Notes: a model not told the origin generated them from the letters alone. Shown: positions 7,075-14,738, counted from the first letter of the stretch. The stretch is DNA of 31,088 nucleotides from Pseudomonadota bacterium (GCA_023433775.1 JAEYTY010000159.1:1-31088); one strand, 5' to 3'. A program made the numbers and translations.

Positions 7075-7973
7075 CCGATCTGTCCCCTGCCGCCGCCGAG
7101 CCTGTTGTCTCCGCCCGCGGCCTTCGCAAGAATTTCGGGCGCAAGGAAATCCTGCATGGGCTGGATTTCGACATTCCCGCCGGGCGCATTTATGGCTTGA
7201 TCGGCCACAATGGTGCCGGCAAGACCACGACACTCAACGCCATGCTGGGCCTGACCAGCTATGAGGGCACGATCCGCGTTTTGGGCGAAGACCCCTTTGC
7301 GCAGCGCGCCAAGCTGATGGAAAACGTCGCCTTCATTTCAGACGTTGCCAGCCTGCCGCGCTTTCTGCGGGTGCGGGAGCTGTTTGCGCTGCTGACCAAT
7401 ATCCATCCCAATTTTTCGCCGGCAAAGGCGCACAGCTTCCTCGAGGGCACCGATATCCGCCCCGAGATGAAGATCAAGACGCTCTCGAAAGGCATGATGG
7501 CGCAATTGCACCTTGCCGTGGTGATGGCCATCGACGCCAAGCTGCTGGTGCTGGACGAGCCGACGCTCGGCCTCGACATTACCTATCGCAAGCGGTTTTA
7601 CCGGCGGCTGCTCGAAGACTACATGACGGAAGAGCGGACGCTGATCATCACCACCCACCAGGTGGACGAGATCGAGTTCATGCTCTCCGACATCATGTTC
7701 ATCCGCGATGGCGACCTGATCCTGCATATGCAGATGGAAACGGTCAGCGAAAAATTCAGCCAGCTGGTGGTGGATACGCCCGAGCAGCAGGACGCGGCCC
7801 GGGCGCACAAGCCGGTTTATGAAGAGACCCGCTTCGGGCAGACCGTGATGATCTTTGACGGCGTGCCGCGCGAGGTGCTGGAGCCATTGGGGCGGGTTTC
7901 GACCCCCACCATGTCTGATCTGTTCGTGGCCCTGATGCAGCGGCCCACCGCCAATCCGGAGAGCGCCCGATGA
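7071..7973 (+). CDS. ABC transporter ATP-binding protein
   Basis: The 300-residue ABC ATPase has Walker A GHNGAGKTT (45-53), Q-loop region FISDVASLPRFL, a divergent signature LSKGM (138-142, instead of LSGGQ), Walker B LLVLDEP (158-164) and the switch His196 (THQVDE). The C-terminal 80 residues are an extra domain often seen in YtrB/BcrA-type ATPases. It would energise the permease encoded by the next gene. It overlaps gntR upstream and the permease downstream by 4 bp each, so the three genes form one translationally coupled operon. Substrate cannot be read from the sequence; export of a peptide, lipid or drug is the usual role in this group. Confidence 0.92.
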   Translation: MTDLSPAAAEPVVSARGLRKNFGRKEILHGLDFDIPAGRIYGLIGHNGAGKTTTLNAMLGLTSYEGTIRVLGEDPFAQRAKLMENVAFISDVASLPRFLRVRELFALLTNIHPNFSPAKAHSFLEGTDIRPEMKIKTLSKGMMAQLHLAVVMAIDAKLLVLDEPTLGLDITYRKRFYRRLLEDYMTEERTLIITTHQVDEIEFMLSDIMFIRDGDLILHMQMETVSEKFSQLVVDTPEQQDAARAHKPVYEETRFGQTVMIFDGVPREVLEPLGRVSTPTMSDLFVALMQRPTANPESAR

Positions 7974-8872
7974 AGGCTTTTCTTGCGCTGCTGCGCCGCG
8001 AATTCATTGAACATCGCGGGGCGTTTTTCGTCGCGCCACTGGTGCTGGTGGGCATATTGTTCGTGCTGACGCTGCTGGCGTTCGGGGTCGACCGCATGGA
8101 TACCCGCTGGTCTGGCGTGCTGGTCACCATCTTGCCCATCCGCATTTTCGAAATCGGCTTTGCCGGCTTTGCCTTTGCCTGGATCGTCTATCTGGGCTTC
8201 GTGCTGTTCTTTTATTGCGCCGATGGCTTTGCCGCCGACAAGCGCAACAATGCGATGCTGTTCTGGAAATCCATGCCGGTTTCAGACCTGCGAGTCCTCG
8301 TTTCCAAGCTGACGGCGGCGGTGACGATCCTGCCCCTTTCGGTTTTTCTCATCGCGCTATTCAGCATCGTGCTGCTGTTTGGCGTCGCCTATGTCACCAC
8401 CATGATTGCCGGCATTGCCAGCATGTCGCTGCTGGGTGGCATAGCCGTGGTGTTCGGGCAGATGACGCTGGCCTTTGCCGTAGTGCTGATCCTCAGCCTT
8501 CTATGGTACCTGCCCTATATGGCGCTGGTGGGCAGCCTTGCCACGGCCATGGGCCGCTGGGCCCTGCCCCTGACGCTGCTGCTGCCCACGGTGATTTCGG
8601 CGCTGGAATGGGTGACGCTGGGTGGGCGACATCCCTTCGATACCCAGGTCTGGTCCTATCTCAATTACCGCTCCAATTTCTCGGCGCTGTCTTTCGAGGA
8701 CATCGACAATTACGAGACGCTGGAGGATATGGCCGCGGGGTTCGATGCCATTGGCTTCATCAATACGACGCTCGCCACATTCGACTGGGTGCAGGCGGGG
8801 ATCGGCGTAATCTTTGCCGCTGTGGTGATCTATATCGCCTCGGAATATCGGCGCCGCGCCGCAGCGAACTGA
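7970..8872 (+). CDS. ABC-2 type transporter permease
   Basis: The 300-residue membrane protein begins with the cytoplasmic start LLRREFIEHRGAFF and has about six hydrophobic segments: roughly 20-40, 62-84, 113-135, 138-160, 163-200 and a last one at 275-292. Between the second and third segments is WKSMPVSDLRVLVSKL, a coupling-helix-like stretch common in ABC-2 permeases that follow YtrB/BcrA-type ATPases. A soluble loop of about 60 residues (around 215-270) precedes the last helix. It is the last gene of the gntR operon and is followed within 10 bp by a strong terminator. Substrate is unknown. Confidence 0.88.
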   Translation: MKAFLALLRREFIEHRGAFFVAPLVLVGILFVLTLLAFGVDRMDTRWSGVLVTILPIRIFEIGFAGFAFAWIVYLGFVLFFYCADGFAADKRNNAMLFWKSMPVSDLRVLVSKLTAAVTILPLSVFLIALFSIVLLFGVAYVTTMIAGIASMSLLGGIAVVFGQMTLAFAVVLILSLLWYLPYMALVGSLATAMGRWALPLTLLLPTVISALEWVTLGGRHPFDTQVWSYLNYRSNFSALSFEDIDNYETLEDMAAGFDAIGFINTTLATFDWVQAGIGVIFAAVVIYIASEYRRRAAAN

Positions 8873-8880
8873 ATTGCTAA

Positions 8881-8902
8881 ACCGGGGGCCAAGGCCCCCG
8901 GT
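8881..8902. terminator. intrinsic terminator of the GntR/ABC operon
   Basis: A perfect 10-bp inverted repeat, ACCGGGGGCC (8881-8890) and GGCCCCCGGT (8893-8902), with a tiny loop, is followed by TTCATTTTAT. It closes the plus-strand operon and may also stop minus-strand transcription leaving the DUF2793 gene at 8917. Confidence 0.88.
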
Positions 8903-8916
8903 TTCATTTTATGCGC

Positions 8917-9999
8917 CTATTGCTGATCGAGCAGCTGACCGAGCTCCTCGTCCATTCTTTCGAGACGCAGAACAAGTTGTTGCATGGCGCTGATCAGCGG
9001 GGCGATGAGTTGGTCGTAGCGCAGAGCCTGCTGGCTGTTTGGGTCGGAAGGATCGGCGAGGACATGACCGCCAAAATCCGTGACGCCAAAGCGCGCCGCC
9101 TGTTCGGCGACATCCTGCGCCAGCAGTCCATAATGGACGCGGCGGCCCGGACGCGGAACGCCGTTTTCCACGCCGCCCTCGCGCCAGCGATAGCGCACCG
9201 GAATGAGGCCGAGGATGAAATCGAGACCGAGATCGCAGGGCTCGATATCGGTCTTGAGGCGCGCGTCAGACGTCTGGATGGTGCCGGTGGCGGACCAGAC
9301 GGCAGACCAGCGCGCGCCGCTGGCGCCCAGGCTTTCGGCATTGTCGGCAGCGGGGCGCAGCGCGCCGGCCAGGGTCACATCTGCGCTGGTCGCGTCGACT
9401 GTGATCGCATCGGTCCAGGCGGCGCCATCGGGCGAGACTTTTATGCGCCAGGAATTGTCGCCCATCAGCCCCATTTCGGCGTGACCGGACCAGTTGGACT
9501 GGAAGAGCAGGCTGGCCGTATCGCCCGAAGCCGCCTTGTTGAGCTTGAGCTGATGGCCAGCGCCCTCATGGGTGAGCAGCGTTGCCGGGGCGGAGACGGC
9601 GAGGCGATTGGTGTTGTCGGCGCTGGTATTGACGCCCAGATGGGGCAGGCCCGCGCCGGTGGCGGCGACGGCGACCCAATTGGCGCCATCATGGATGTTG
9701 AGCGTGCCGCTGGCGCGATCAAAGACCTGCCAGCCCTCTGCCGGATCGAAGAAAGCCCAAGCGCCGGAATGCCAGGCGGCGATTTCGCCAGCATGGCCCG
9801 ACCAGGCACCACTGGCGCCAGCGGGCACGATCCAGGCTTCGCCCGGCAGGGGCGAAGTGGGCGGGGTAGTGAGGCTCATTGATTGCACAATGGGCTGCAC
9901 CAGGGCATCGAGGCGCTGGAGAGCTTCATTGTGGGTGATGTGTTTCAGCGCCTGTCCGGAAACGATGAAGGGCAGGTCGAGGCGGGCGGTATGGTCCAT
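8917..9999 (-). CDS. DUF2793 domain protein with C-terminal S74 intramolecular chaperone (tail-fibre-like)
   Basis: The 360-residue protein has a DUF2793 domain at residues 5-110 (LDLPFIVSGQALKHITHNEAL, PLPGEAWIVPAGASGAWSG, WAFFDPAEGWQVFD). It is followed by a beta-rich repeat-like middle (about 115-240). The C-terminus is of the endosialidase/peptidase S74 type, with SDARLKTDIEP at 244-254, PVRYRWRE, YGLLAQDVAEQ (290-300), ALRYDQLIAPLISAMQQL and a final coiled coil. S74 domains trimerise phage tail spikes and then cut themselves off just before the conserved Ser-Asp (here Ser244). DUF2793 is known from phage and gene-transfer-agent loci, yet no phage gene is nearby. ATG 9999 was chosen from GGAG at 10006-10009. 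Confidence 0.87.
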   Translation of the reverse strand: MDHTARLDLPFIVSGQALKHITHNEALQRLDALVQPIVQSMSLTTPPTSPLPGEAWIVPAGASGAWSGHAGEIAAWHSGAWAFFDPAEGWQVFDRASGTLNIHDGANWVAVAATGAGLPHLGVNTSADNTNRLAVSAPATLLTHEGAGHQLKLNKAASGDTASLLFQSNWSGHAEMGLMGDNSWRIKVSPDGAAWTDAITVDATSADVTLAGALRPAADNAESLGASGARWSAVWSATGTIQTSDARLKTDIEPCDLGLDFILGLIPVRYRWREGGVENGVPRPGRRVHYGLLAQDVAEQAARFGVTDFGGHVLADPSDPNSQQALRYDQLIAPLISAMQQLVLRLERMDEELGQLLDQQ

Positions 10000-10063
10000 G
10001 GCGGGCTCCAGCTTTAACTGGGGCGCAGTGTGGGGCCGATGGAGCGATGGGGGATAAGTCGGC

Positions 10064-10897
10064 CTAAACCTCGGCCACGCTCCGCCTTTGCGTGGCGACA
10101 AAGGTGGCGAGGAAACAGGCGGTCATCAGCAGCACAATGGTGGGCGCGGGGGCGCTATCGAGGAAGAAGCTGAGATAGACGCCCATGAGGCTGCAGCTTA
10201 CCGAGATTGCTACCGCAACCCAGAGCATTACCCCGAAGCGGCGGGTGAGGAGGAAGGCGATGGCGCCGGGCGCGACGAGCAGGGCAATGACCAGCACGAT
10301 GCCGACCGCCGTCAGCGCGCCGACAATGGTCAGCGAAATCAGCGCCAGCAGGCCATAGTGCAGCAGGCGCACCGGCAGGCCGATGGCGCCCGCCTGTTGC
10401 GGATCGAAAATGAAGAGCATCAGATCGCGCCATTTGGCAGCGATGAGGGCGATGACCACCAGTGCGATGATCCCGGCCTGGATGAGGTCGGTCTGCGAGG
10501 TGCCAAGAATATTGCCGAACAGGATGTGGTCGAGATGCACATCGGTTTCGACGGCGGCATAGAGCACGATGCCGAGGCCGAAGAGGCCGGCAAAGACCAC
10601 ACCCATGACCGTATCCTCTTTAACCCGGCTGTTTTCCTTTAAAAACCCGACCGAGAGGGCGCAGACCATGCCGGCGATGAAGGCGCCGATGCCGAGCGGC
10701 AGGCCGATGATATAGGCCAGCACCACGCCGGGCAGCACGGCATGGGAAATGGCGTCGCCCATCAGCGACCAGCCCTTGAGGACGAGAAAGCAGGAGAGAA
10801 GCGCGGTGGGCACGGCGACGAGCACGGCCACCAGCATGGCCTGCACCATGAAGGGAAACTGGAAGGGCAGGATGAGATTGGCCAGAAGGTCGCTCAT
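10064..10897 (-). CDS. sitD: metal ABC transporter permease (SitD/MntB-type, second permease)
   Basis: The 277-residue ABC-3 family permease has about eight transmembrane helices. It carries the family features LVLKGWSLMGDAISHAVLPGV (about 38-58), GVVFAGLFGLGIVLYA, DHILFGNILGT and the late LLVAPGAIAFLLTRRFG. It would form a heterodimeric channel with the neighbouring SitC-like permease to import Mn(II) or Fe(II). It is the fourth gene of the operon and overlaps sitC by 4 bp. Assignment to the SitABCD/YfeABCD arrangement rests on two distinct permeases in tandem; metal specificity is inferred from the binding protein. Confidence 0.87.
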   Translation of the reverse strand: MSDLLANLILPFQFPFMVQAMLVAVLVAVPTALLSCFLVLKGWSLMGDAISHAVLPGVVLAYIIGLPLGIGAFIAGMVCALSVGFLKENSRVKEDTVMGVVFAGLFGLGIVLYAAVETDVHLDHILFGNILGTSQTDLIQAGIIALVVIALIAAKWRDLMLFIFDPQQAGAIGLPVRLLHYGLLALISLTIVGALTAVGIVLVIALLVAPGAIAFLLTRRFGVMLWVAVAISVSCSLMGVYLSFFLDSAPAPTIVLLMTACFLATFVATQRRSVAEV

Positions 10898-11748
10898 TTG
10901 CTGGCCTCGGCAGCAATGCGGCGGCGGGCAGCGAGCATTCCGTGTTTGGGCGCAAAGACGAAGGCGGCGAGGAAGACCAGGGTTTGCAGCACAACGATGA
11001 TGCCGCCCGTCGCGCCATCGAGAAAATAGCTGAAATAGGCGCCGAAAAAGCTTGAGAGCACGCCGATGACGATGGCCAGCACGACGAGGCGCGGGAAGCG
11101 GTCGGTCAGCAGATAGGCCGTGGCGCCGGGGGTGACGACCATGGCGATGACGAGGAAGGCGCCAACGGTTTGCATGGCGGCGACTGTCGCGGCGCTGAGG
11201 AGCGCGAAGAAGATCACCTTGAGGCGCGTGGGCCGGAGGCCGATGGAGCGGGCATGGTTTTCATCAAAGAAGGTGACCATGAGGTCCTTCCAGATGACCA
11301 GCATGACCGTCAGCGTCACCACGGAAATGATGACGAGCTGGAGCGTATCCTCGGGCGTAATGGCGAGGATATTGCCGAGCACGATGGACTGGATATCGAC
11401 CGAAACGGGCGAGAGCGACACCATGAAAAGCCCGAGGCCGAAGAAGCTGGTGAAGATCAGTCCGATGACGGCGTCTTCGCGCAGCTTGGTGCGCTGCGAG
11501 AGAAACAGCATGGCCGCCGCCGCCAGCCCGCCCGAGAGGAAGGCGCCGACGGAAAAGGGCAGGCCGAGCATATAGGCGCCGGCAACGCCGGGGACGATGG
11601 AATGGGAGAGCGCATCGCCGATCAGCGACCAGCCCTTGAGCATGAGATAGGCCGAGAGGAAGGCGCAGACGCCGCCGACCAACGCCGAGACCCACATGGC
11701 ATTGACCATGTAATTATAGCCAAAGGGTTCGAGGAGAAGGTCGATCAT
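10894..11748 (-). CDS. sitC: metal ABC transporter permease (SitC-type, first permease)
   Basis: The 284-residue ABC-3 family permease has about eight predicted helices. It shows LMLKGWSLIGDALSHSIVPGVAGAY near the second helix, LIFTSFFGLGLFMVSLSP, SIVLGNILAITPEDTLQL and VVTPGATAYLLTDRFPRL. The C-terminal tail is basic (KHGMLAARRRIAAEASK), consistent with a cytoplasmic end. It overlaps the ATPase gene upstream and the second permease downstream by 4 bp each. Function as the partner of the SitD-like permease in manganese/iron import follows from family and operon structure. Confidence 0.88.
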   Translation of the reverse strand: MIDLLLEPFGYNYMVNAMWVSALVGGVCAFLSAYLMLKGWSLIGDALSHSIVPGVAGAYMLGLPFSVGAFLSGGLAAAAMLFLSQRTKLREDAVIGLIFTSFFGLGLFMVSLSPVSVDIQSIVLGNILAITPEDTLQLVIISVVTLTVMLVIWKDLMVTFFDENHARSIGLRPTRLKVIFFALLSAATVAAMQTVGAFLVIAMVVTPGATAYLLTDRFPRLVVLAIVIGVLSSFFGAYFSYFLDGATGGIIVVLQTLVFLAAFVFAPKHGMLAARRRIAAEASK

Positions 11749-12644
11749 TCGGGCTTGCCCGCGTCGGCTTTGTCTGCCTTTTCGTGGCTCGACTGCTGAT
11801 GGGTCATGCGGTCTTTTTCGCCATAGAAGACCAGCGGGCGCTCATCGTCGGTCAAAACCGAAACGTGGCGCGGATCATCGTCATCATGGAGGCCCGGGCC
11901 TGACAGCACGAAATGGCGCAGCACGCCGCCAAAGGCCTCTTCGAGCTTTTCGCGGGTAAAGACTTCGGCGGTGGGGCCATAGGCGAGGACGGTGCCCTTG
12001 ACCAGCACGGTGCGGTCGCAGAATTCGGGAACGGAGCCGAGATTGTGGGTGGAAACGAGGATCACCTTGCCCTCGTCGCGCAGCGCGCGGAGCAGAGTGA
12101 TAATCGCGTCCTCGGTTTTCACATCGACGCCGGTGAAGGGTTCGTCGAGGAGGATAACATCACCTTCCTGCGCCAGGGCGCGGGCGAGGAAGACGCGCTT
12201 CTTCTGGCCGCCGGAGAGTTCGCCGATCTGGCGCTTGGCAAAGTCTGTCATGTTGACGCGGGCCAGGGCCGCGGCGACCTTTTCGCGGTCCACGGAGCGG
12301 GGAATGCGCAGGAAATTCATGTGGCCGAAGCGGCCCATCATCACCACGTCTTCGACCAGAACGGGGAAATTCCAGTCCACCTCTTCGGACTGGGGCACAT
12401 AGGCGACTCGGTTCTGCCGCTGGGCGGCGCGGCCGCTTTCGCCCAGAATGGTGATCGAGCCGGCGGTGACGGTCACAAAGCCCATAATGGCCTTAAAGAT
12501 GGTGGATTTGCCGGCGCCATTGACGCCGACTAGGGCGGTGATCGAGCCGCGCGGGGAAGAGAAACTGGCGTGGCGCAGGGCCGTGGTGCCATTGCGATAG
12601 GCGACCGTAATGTCGTTGACGATAATGCCGTCTTGCGGGGTCAT
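11745..12644 (-). CDS. sitB: metal ABC transporter ATP-binding protein with charged C-terminal extension
   Basis: The 299-residue ATPase has Walker A GVNGAGKST (40-48), VPQSEEVDWNFPV after the Q-loop (83-95), signature LSGGQKKR (143-150), Walker B VILLDEP (163-169) and switch His200. These are standard for the Zn/Mn/Fe (ZnuC/SitB/MntA) ATPases. After the normal domain end at about residue 248 there is an extension of about 50 residues rich in Asp and His (GLHDDDDPRH, MTHQQSSHEKADKADAGKPE). It could bind metal ions or be a disordered tail. The gene overlaps sitA upstream and sitC downstream by 4 bp. Confidence 0.9.
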   Translation of the reverse strand: MTPQDGIIVNDITVAYRNGTTALRHASFSSPRGSITALVGVNGAGKSTIFKAIMGFVTVTAGSITILGESGRAAQRQNRVAYVPQSEEVDWNFPVLVEDVVMMGRFGHMNFLRIPRSVDREKVAAALARVNMTDFAKRQIGELSGGQKKRVFLARALAQEGDVILLDEPFTGVDVKTEDAIITLLRALRDEGKVILVSTHNLGSVPEFCDRTVLVKGTVLAYGPTAEVFTREKLEEAFGGVLRHFVLSGPGLHDDDDPRHVSVLTDDERPLVFYGEKDRMTHQQSSHEKADKADAGKPE

Positions 12645-13528
12645 AGGGTGAGGCCCGCAATGATGGTTTGGGTCGTGACGCGCAGCAGATCGAGATAGGT
12701 GGGCACCGGGCCATTCTCGTCGGTCAGCGAATCCACATAGAGCACGCCGCCATATTTGATGCCGGTTTCGCGCGCGACCTGTTCGGCAGGGCGGGGCGAG
12801 ATGGTGGATTCAGAGAAGATGGCGGGAATATTGTTTTCGCGCACGGCGTCGATGACCAGCCGCACCTGTCTGGGCGTGCCCTGCTGGTCGGCATTGATGG
12901 GCCAGAGATAGAGTTCCTTGAGGCCGAAATCGCGGGCGAGATAGGAAAAGGCCCCTTCCGAGGTCAGGAGCCAGCGGCGCTCCTCGGGGATGGCGGCCAG
13001 CGCCTCGCGGATGGGGGCGACGGTCGCCGTAATTTCGGCGGCATAGGCGGCGGCGTTGGCATTGAAGGTTTCGGCATTGGCCGGATCAGCGGCGGCGAAG
13101 GCGGCGCGGATGGTTTCGACATAGACCAGCGCGTCGGTCGGCGACATCCAGGCATGGGGATTGGGCTTGCCCTCATAAGGCCCCTCGCCGATGCCGATGG
13201 GCTCAATGCCCTCGGTCAGCACAACACTTGGGACATTGGGGAGGTTGTCGAGAAACTGGGCAAACCATTGTTCGAGATTGAGCCCGTTCCAGAGGATCAG
13301 ATCGGCGTCCTGCGCAGCCACAAGATCGCCGGGCGTGGGCTGGTAATTGTGGATCTCGGCGCCGGGCTTGGTGATGGACACCACATCTGCCGCGTCGCCG
13401 GCCACATTGCGCGCCATATCGGCCAGAATGGTGAAACTGGTGACGGCCTTGAGCCGCTCCTGCGCCTGCGCTTGCATGGCGAACAGAATGGGCGTGAGAG
13501 CGAGGAACAGCACGAACAGGCGGCGCAT
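12641..13528 (-). CDS. sitA: periplasmic Mn/Fe-binding protein of an ABC transporter
   Basis: The 295-residue cluster A-I (ZnuA/PsaA/SitA) binding protein has a signal peptide at residues 1-22 (MRRLFVLFLA... QAQA). The four expected metal ligands are present: His60 (GAEIHNYQPTPGD), His125 (PNPHAWMSP), Glu191 (LTSEGAFSYL) and Asp266 (YVDSLTD). The His/His/Glu/Asp set and the absence of a His-rich loop point to Mn(II)/Fe(II) and away from Zn(II), as known for SitA, MntC and PsaA. It is the first gene of the four-gene transporter operon, all joined by 4-bp overlaps. A palindromic operator overlaps its likely promoter (13559-13603). The stop is followed at once by sitB. Confidence 0.9.
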   Translation of the reverse strand: MRRLFVLFLALTPILFAMQAQAQERLKAVTSFTILADMARNVAGDAADVVSITKPGAEIHNYQPTPGDLVAAQDADLILWNGLNLEQWFAQFLDNLPNVPSVVLTEGIEPIGIGEGPYEGKPNPHAWMSPTDALVYVETIRAAFAAADPANAETFNANAAAYAAEITATVAPIREALAAIPEERRWLLTSEGAFSYLARDFGLKELYLWPINADQQGTPRQVRLVIDAVRENNIPAIFSESTISPRPAEQVARETGIKYGGVLYVDSLTDENGPVPTYLDLLRVTTQTIIAGLTL

Positions 13529-13558
13529 AGGGGCGGACTCCGGACTTCAACAGCACAA

Positions 13559-13603
13559 CAGATAGTGCAAGTGACAATCATTCGCAAGATAATTGCGAAT
13601 GAT
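13559..13603 (-). promoter_or_regulatory. sit operon promoter with Fur/Mur-like palindromic operator
   Basis: On the plus strand ATCATTCGCAA (13577-13587) and TTGCGAATGAT (13593-13603) form a perfect 11-bp inverted repeat with a GATAA spacer. Reading the minus strand, TTGCGA (13587-13582) can serve as -35 and TATCTG (13564-13559) as -10, with a 17-bp spacer, so the palindrome overlaps the -35. Size, symmetry and AT/GCAA content resemble Fur-family (Fur/Mur) sites of alphaproteobacteria, which repress sitABCD when Mn or Fe is plentiful. The symmetry is seen; the regulator is inferred. Confidence 0.68.
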
Positions 13604-13654
13604 TTGCAAAAGCAGAAGTCAGGAGTGTGTGGTTTGGTTGCCTGTAGCGCTTTG

Positions 13655-14242
13655 CTAGCGCCCCAGACCCCGGATCAGTGCGTTCATGGCCAGGCGATAA
13701 TCATCGAGCTGATCGGGCGGCGCCAGGGCGGCGCGGTCGAAAATAGCTTCAAGAAGATGGGCCATGGGCAGAACCGGCAGGGCGGGAATAGCTTTGATAT
13801 CGACGGCGCAGGCGACGCCTTCGATCAGGGTGCGCAGGCCATAGCGCGCGTCGATTTCATCGACCGCCTCGCGGCCCAGCACGGCGGGCGCATCGACCAG
13901 CATGATCTGGCGGCGGCCCGACTCCTGCATGGCAGCGAGGAAGGCTTCGCCGCCCGCGACCAGCGCATCCATCATATCGGGCGGCGCGGCTTCGCCATCG
14001 GTCGCAGTTTCAACGCTGTTGGCAATGGCGGCGTGCTCGGCCTCGACCACCGCAGCGAACAGGGCCTGTTTGTCGGCAAAATGATGATAGAGCGCACCAC
14101 GCGTCACACCAGCAGCCGCGACAATGTCTGGCGTGGCCGTGGCCGCATAGCCCTTTTCAGCGAACAATGTCCGGGCTGCGTCGAGCAGCGACTGGCGCGT
14201 GGCCGAACGACGATCTTCCTGCGTACGTTTTTCAACTTGCAT
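13655..14242 (-). CDS. TetR-family transcriptional regulator
   Basis: The 195-residue protein has an N-terminal TetR helix-turn-helix at about residues 14-60 (RQSLLDAARTLFAEKGYAAT, then VAAAGVTRGALYHHFADKQAL). The C-terminal ligand-binding region of about 130 residues is typical of this family, with RRQIMLVDAPAVLG as seen in AefR/YcdC-like members. It is divergent from a VOC-domain gene. Two operator-like inverted repeats lie in the 78-bp interval, one ending directly at its start codon, so autoregulation and control of the VOC gene are likely. It lies upstream of sitA on the same strand with a 126-bp gap; read-through is possible, but the sit genes have their own promoter. Confidence 0.92.
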   Translation of the reverse strand: MQVEKRTQEDRRSATRQSLLDAARTLFAEKGYAATATPDIVAAAGVTRGALYHHFADKQALFAAVVEAEHAAIANSVETATDGEAAPPDMMDALVAGGEAFLAAMQESGRRQIMLVDAPAVLGREAVDEIDARYGLRTLIEGVACAVDIKAIPALPVLPMAHLLEAIFDRAALAPPDQLDDYRLAMNALIRGLGR

Positions 14243-14259
14243 ACATACTGCCTGTATGT
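14243..14259. promoter_or_regulatory. probable TetR operator 1
   Basis: ACATAC (14243-14248) and GTATGT (14254-14259) form a 6-bp inverted repeat with a 5-bp centre TGCCT, directly abutting the TetR start codon. It lies in the spacer of a possible promoter for the VOC gene (TTGCAT at 14237-14242, 16-bp spacer, TTAATT at 14259-14264). Binding by the adjacent TetR protein is inferred from position and symmetry. Confidence 0.62.
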
Positions 14260-14270
14260 TAATTCACTAC

Positions 14271-14287
14271 ATACATGCAGACTGTAT
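14271..14287. promoter_or_regulatory. probable TetR operator 2
   Basis: ATACA (14271-14275) and TGTAT (14283-14287) form a second, weaker inverted repeat. It shares the half-site CTGTAT-x-TAA-like sequence with operator 1 (CTGTATGTTAA at 14253 onwards, CTGTATCTAA at 14282 onwards). Two related sites about 28 bp apart, centre to centre, would place two dimers on nearly the same face of the DNA. Confidence 0.5.
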
Positions 14288-14320
14288 CTAAATTGAACCA
14301 CACAGGCAAGGACGAGACCC

Positions 14321-14731
14321 ATGCAGACGCAGAGCTTTTATCCCCTCATTCAGGTGCGCGATGTCGAAACCATTGCGCAGTTCTATGAAACCCATTTCGG
14401 CTTCACACGCATCTTTTCGAGCGACTGGTATATCCAGCTGCGCGCCGCTGGCGAGCATCCTTTCGAGGTCGCCTTTATCGCCTATGATCACGAGTCTATT
14501 CCCGCTGCATATCAGATGCTGACAAAGGGCGCGGTGCTGAGCTTTTATGTCGAAGACGCTGCGGCAGAAGAGCAGCGGCTCAGCAAGGCCGGCGTCGATA
14601 TCGTGCAGAACCTGCGCGACGAAGTGTTTGGGCAGCGCCATTTCCTGGCGACCGACCCCAATGGAATGCTGATCGACGTCATCACGCCCATCGAGCCCGA
14701 TCCGGCCTTCCTCGCGACGCTCGCCGGCTAA
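14321..14731 (+). CDS. VOC-family (glyoxalase/bleomycin-resistance/dioxygenase fold) protein
   Basis: The 136-residue protein has the paired beta-alpha-beta-beta-beta modules of the vicinal-oxygen-chelate fold: FYPLIQVRDVETIAQFYETHFGF at the start, LSFYVEDAAAEEQRLSKAGVDIV at about 68-90 and the terminal FLATDPNGMLIDVITPIEP. The first-strand metal His of true glyoxalase I enzymes is not evident (YPLIQV), so a binding or resistance role, or a different enzyme, is as likely as catalysis. It is divergent from, and probably controlled by, the TetR gene, which suggests it detoxifies or sequesters the compound the regulator senses. Confidence 0.85.
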   Translation: MQTQSFYPLIQVRDVETIAQFYETHFGFTRIFSSDWYIQLRAAGEHPFEVAFIAYDHESIPAAYQMLTKGAVLSFYVEDAAAEEQRLSKAGVDIVQNLRDEVFGQRHFLATDPNGMLIDVITPIEPDPAFLATLAG

Positions 14732-14738
14732 GCTCATT

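Noticed and set aside
12668..14296. 542-codon open frame on the plus strand across sitA and tetR
   Set aside because: It spans two well-supported minus-strand genes and their operator region; the translation has no recognisable domain.
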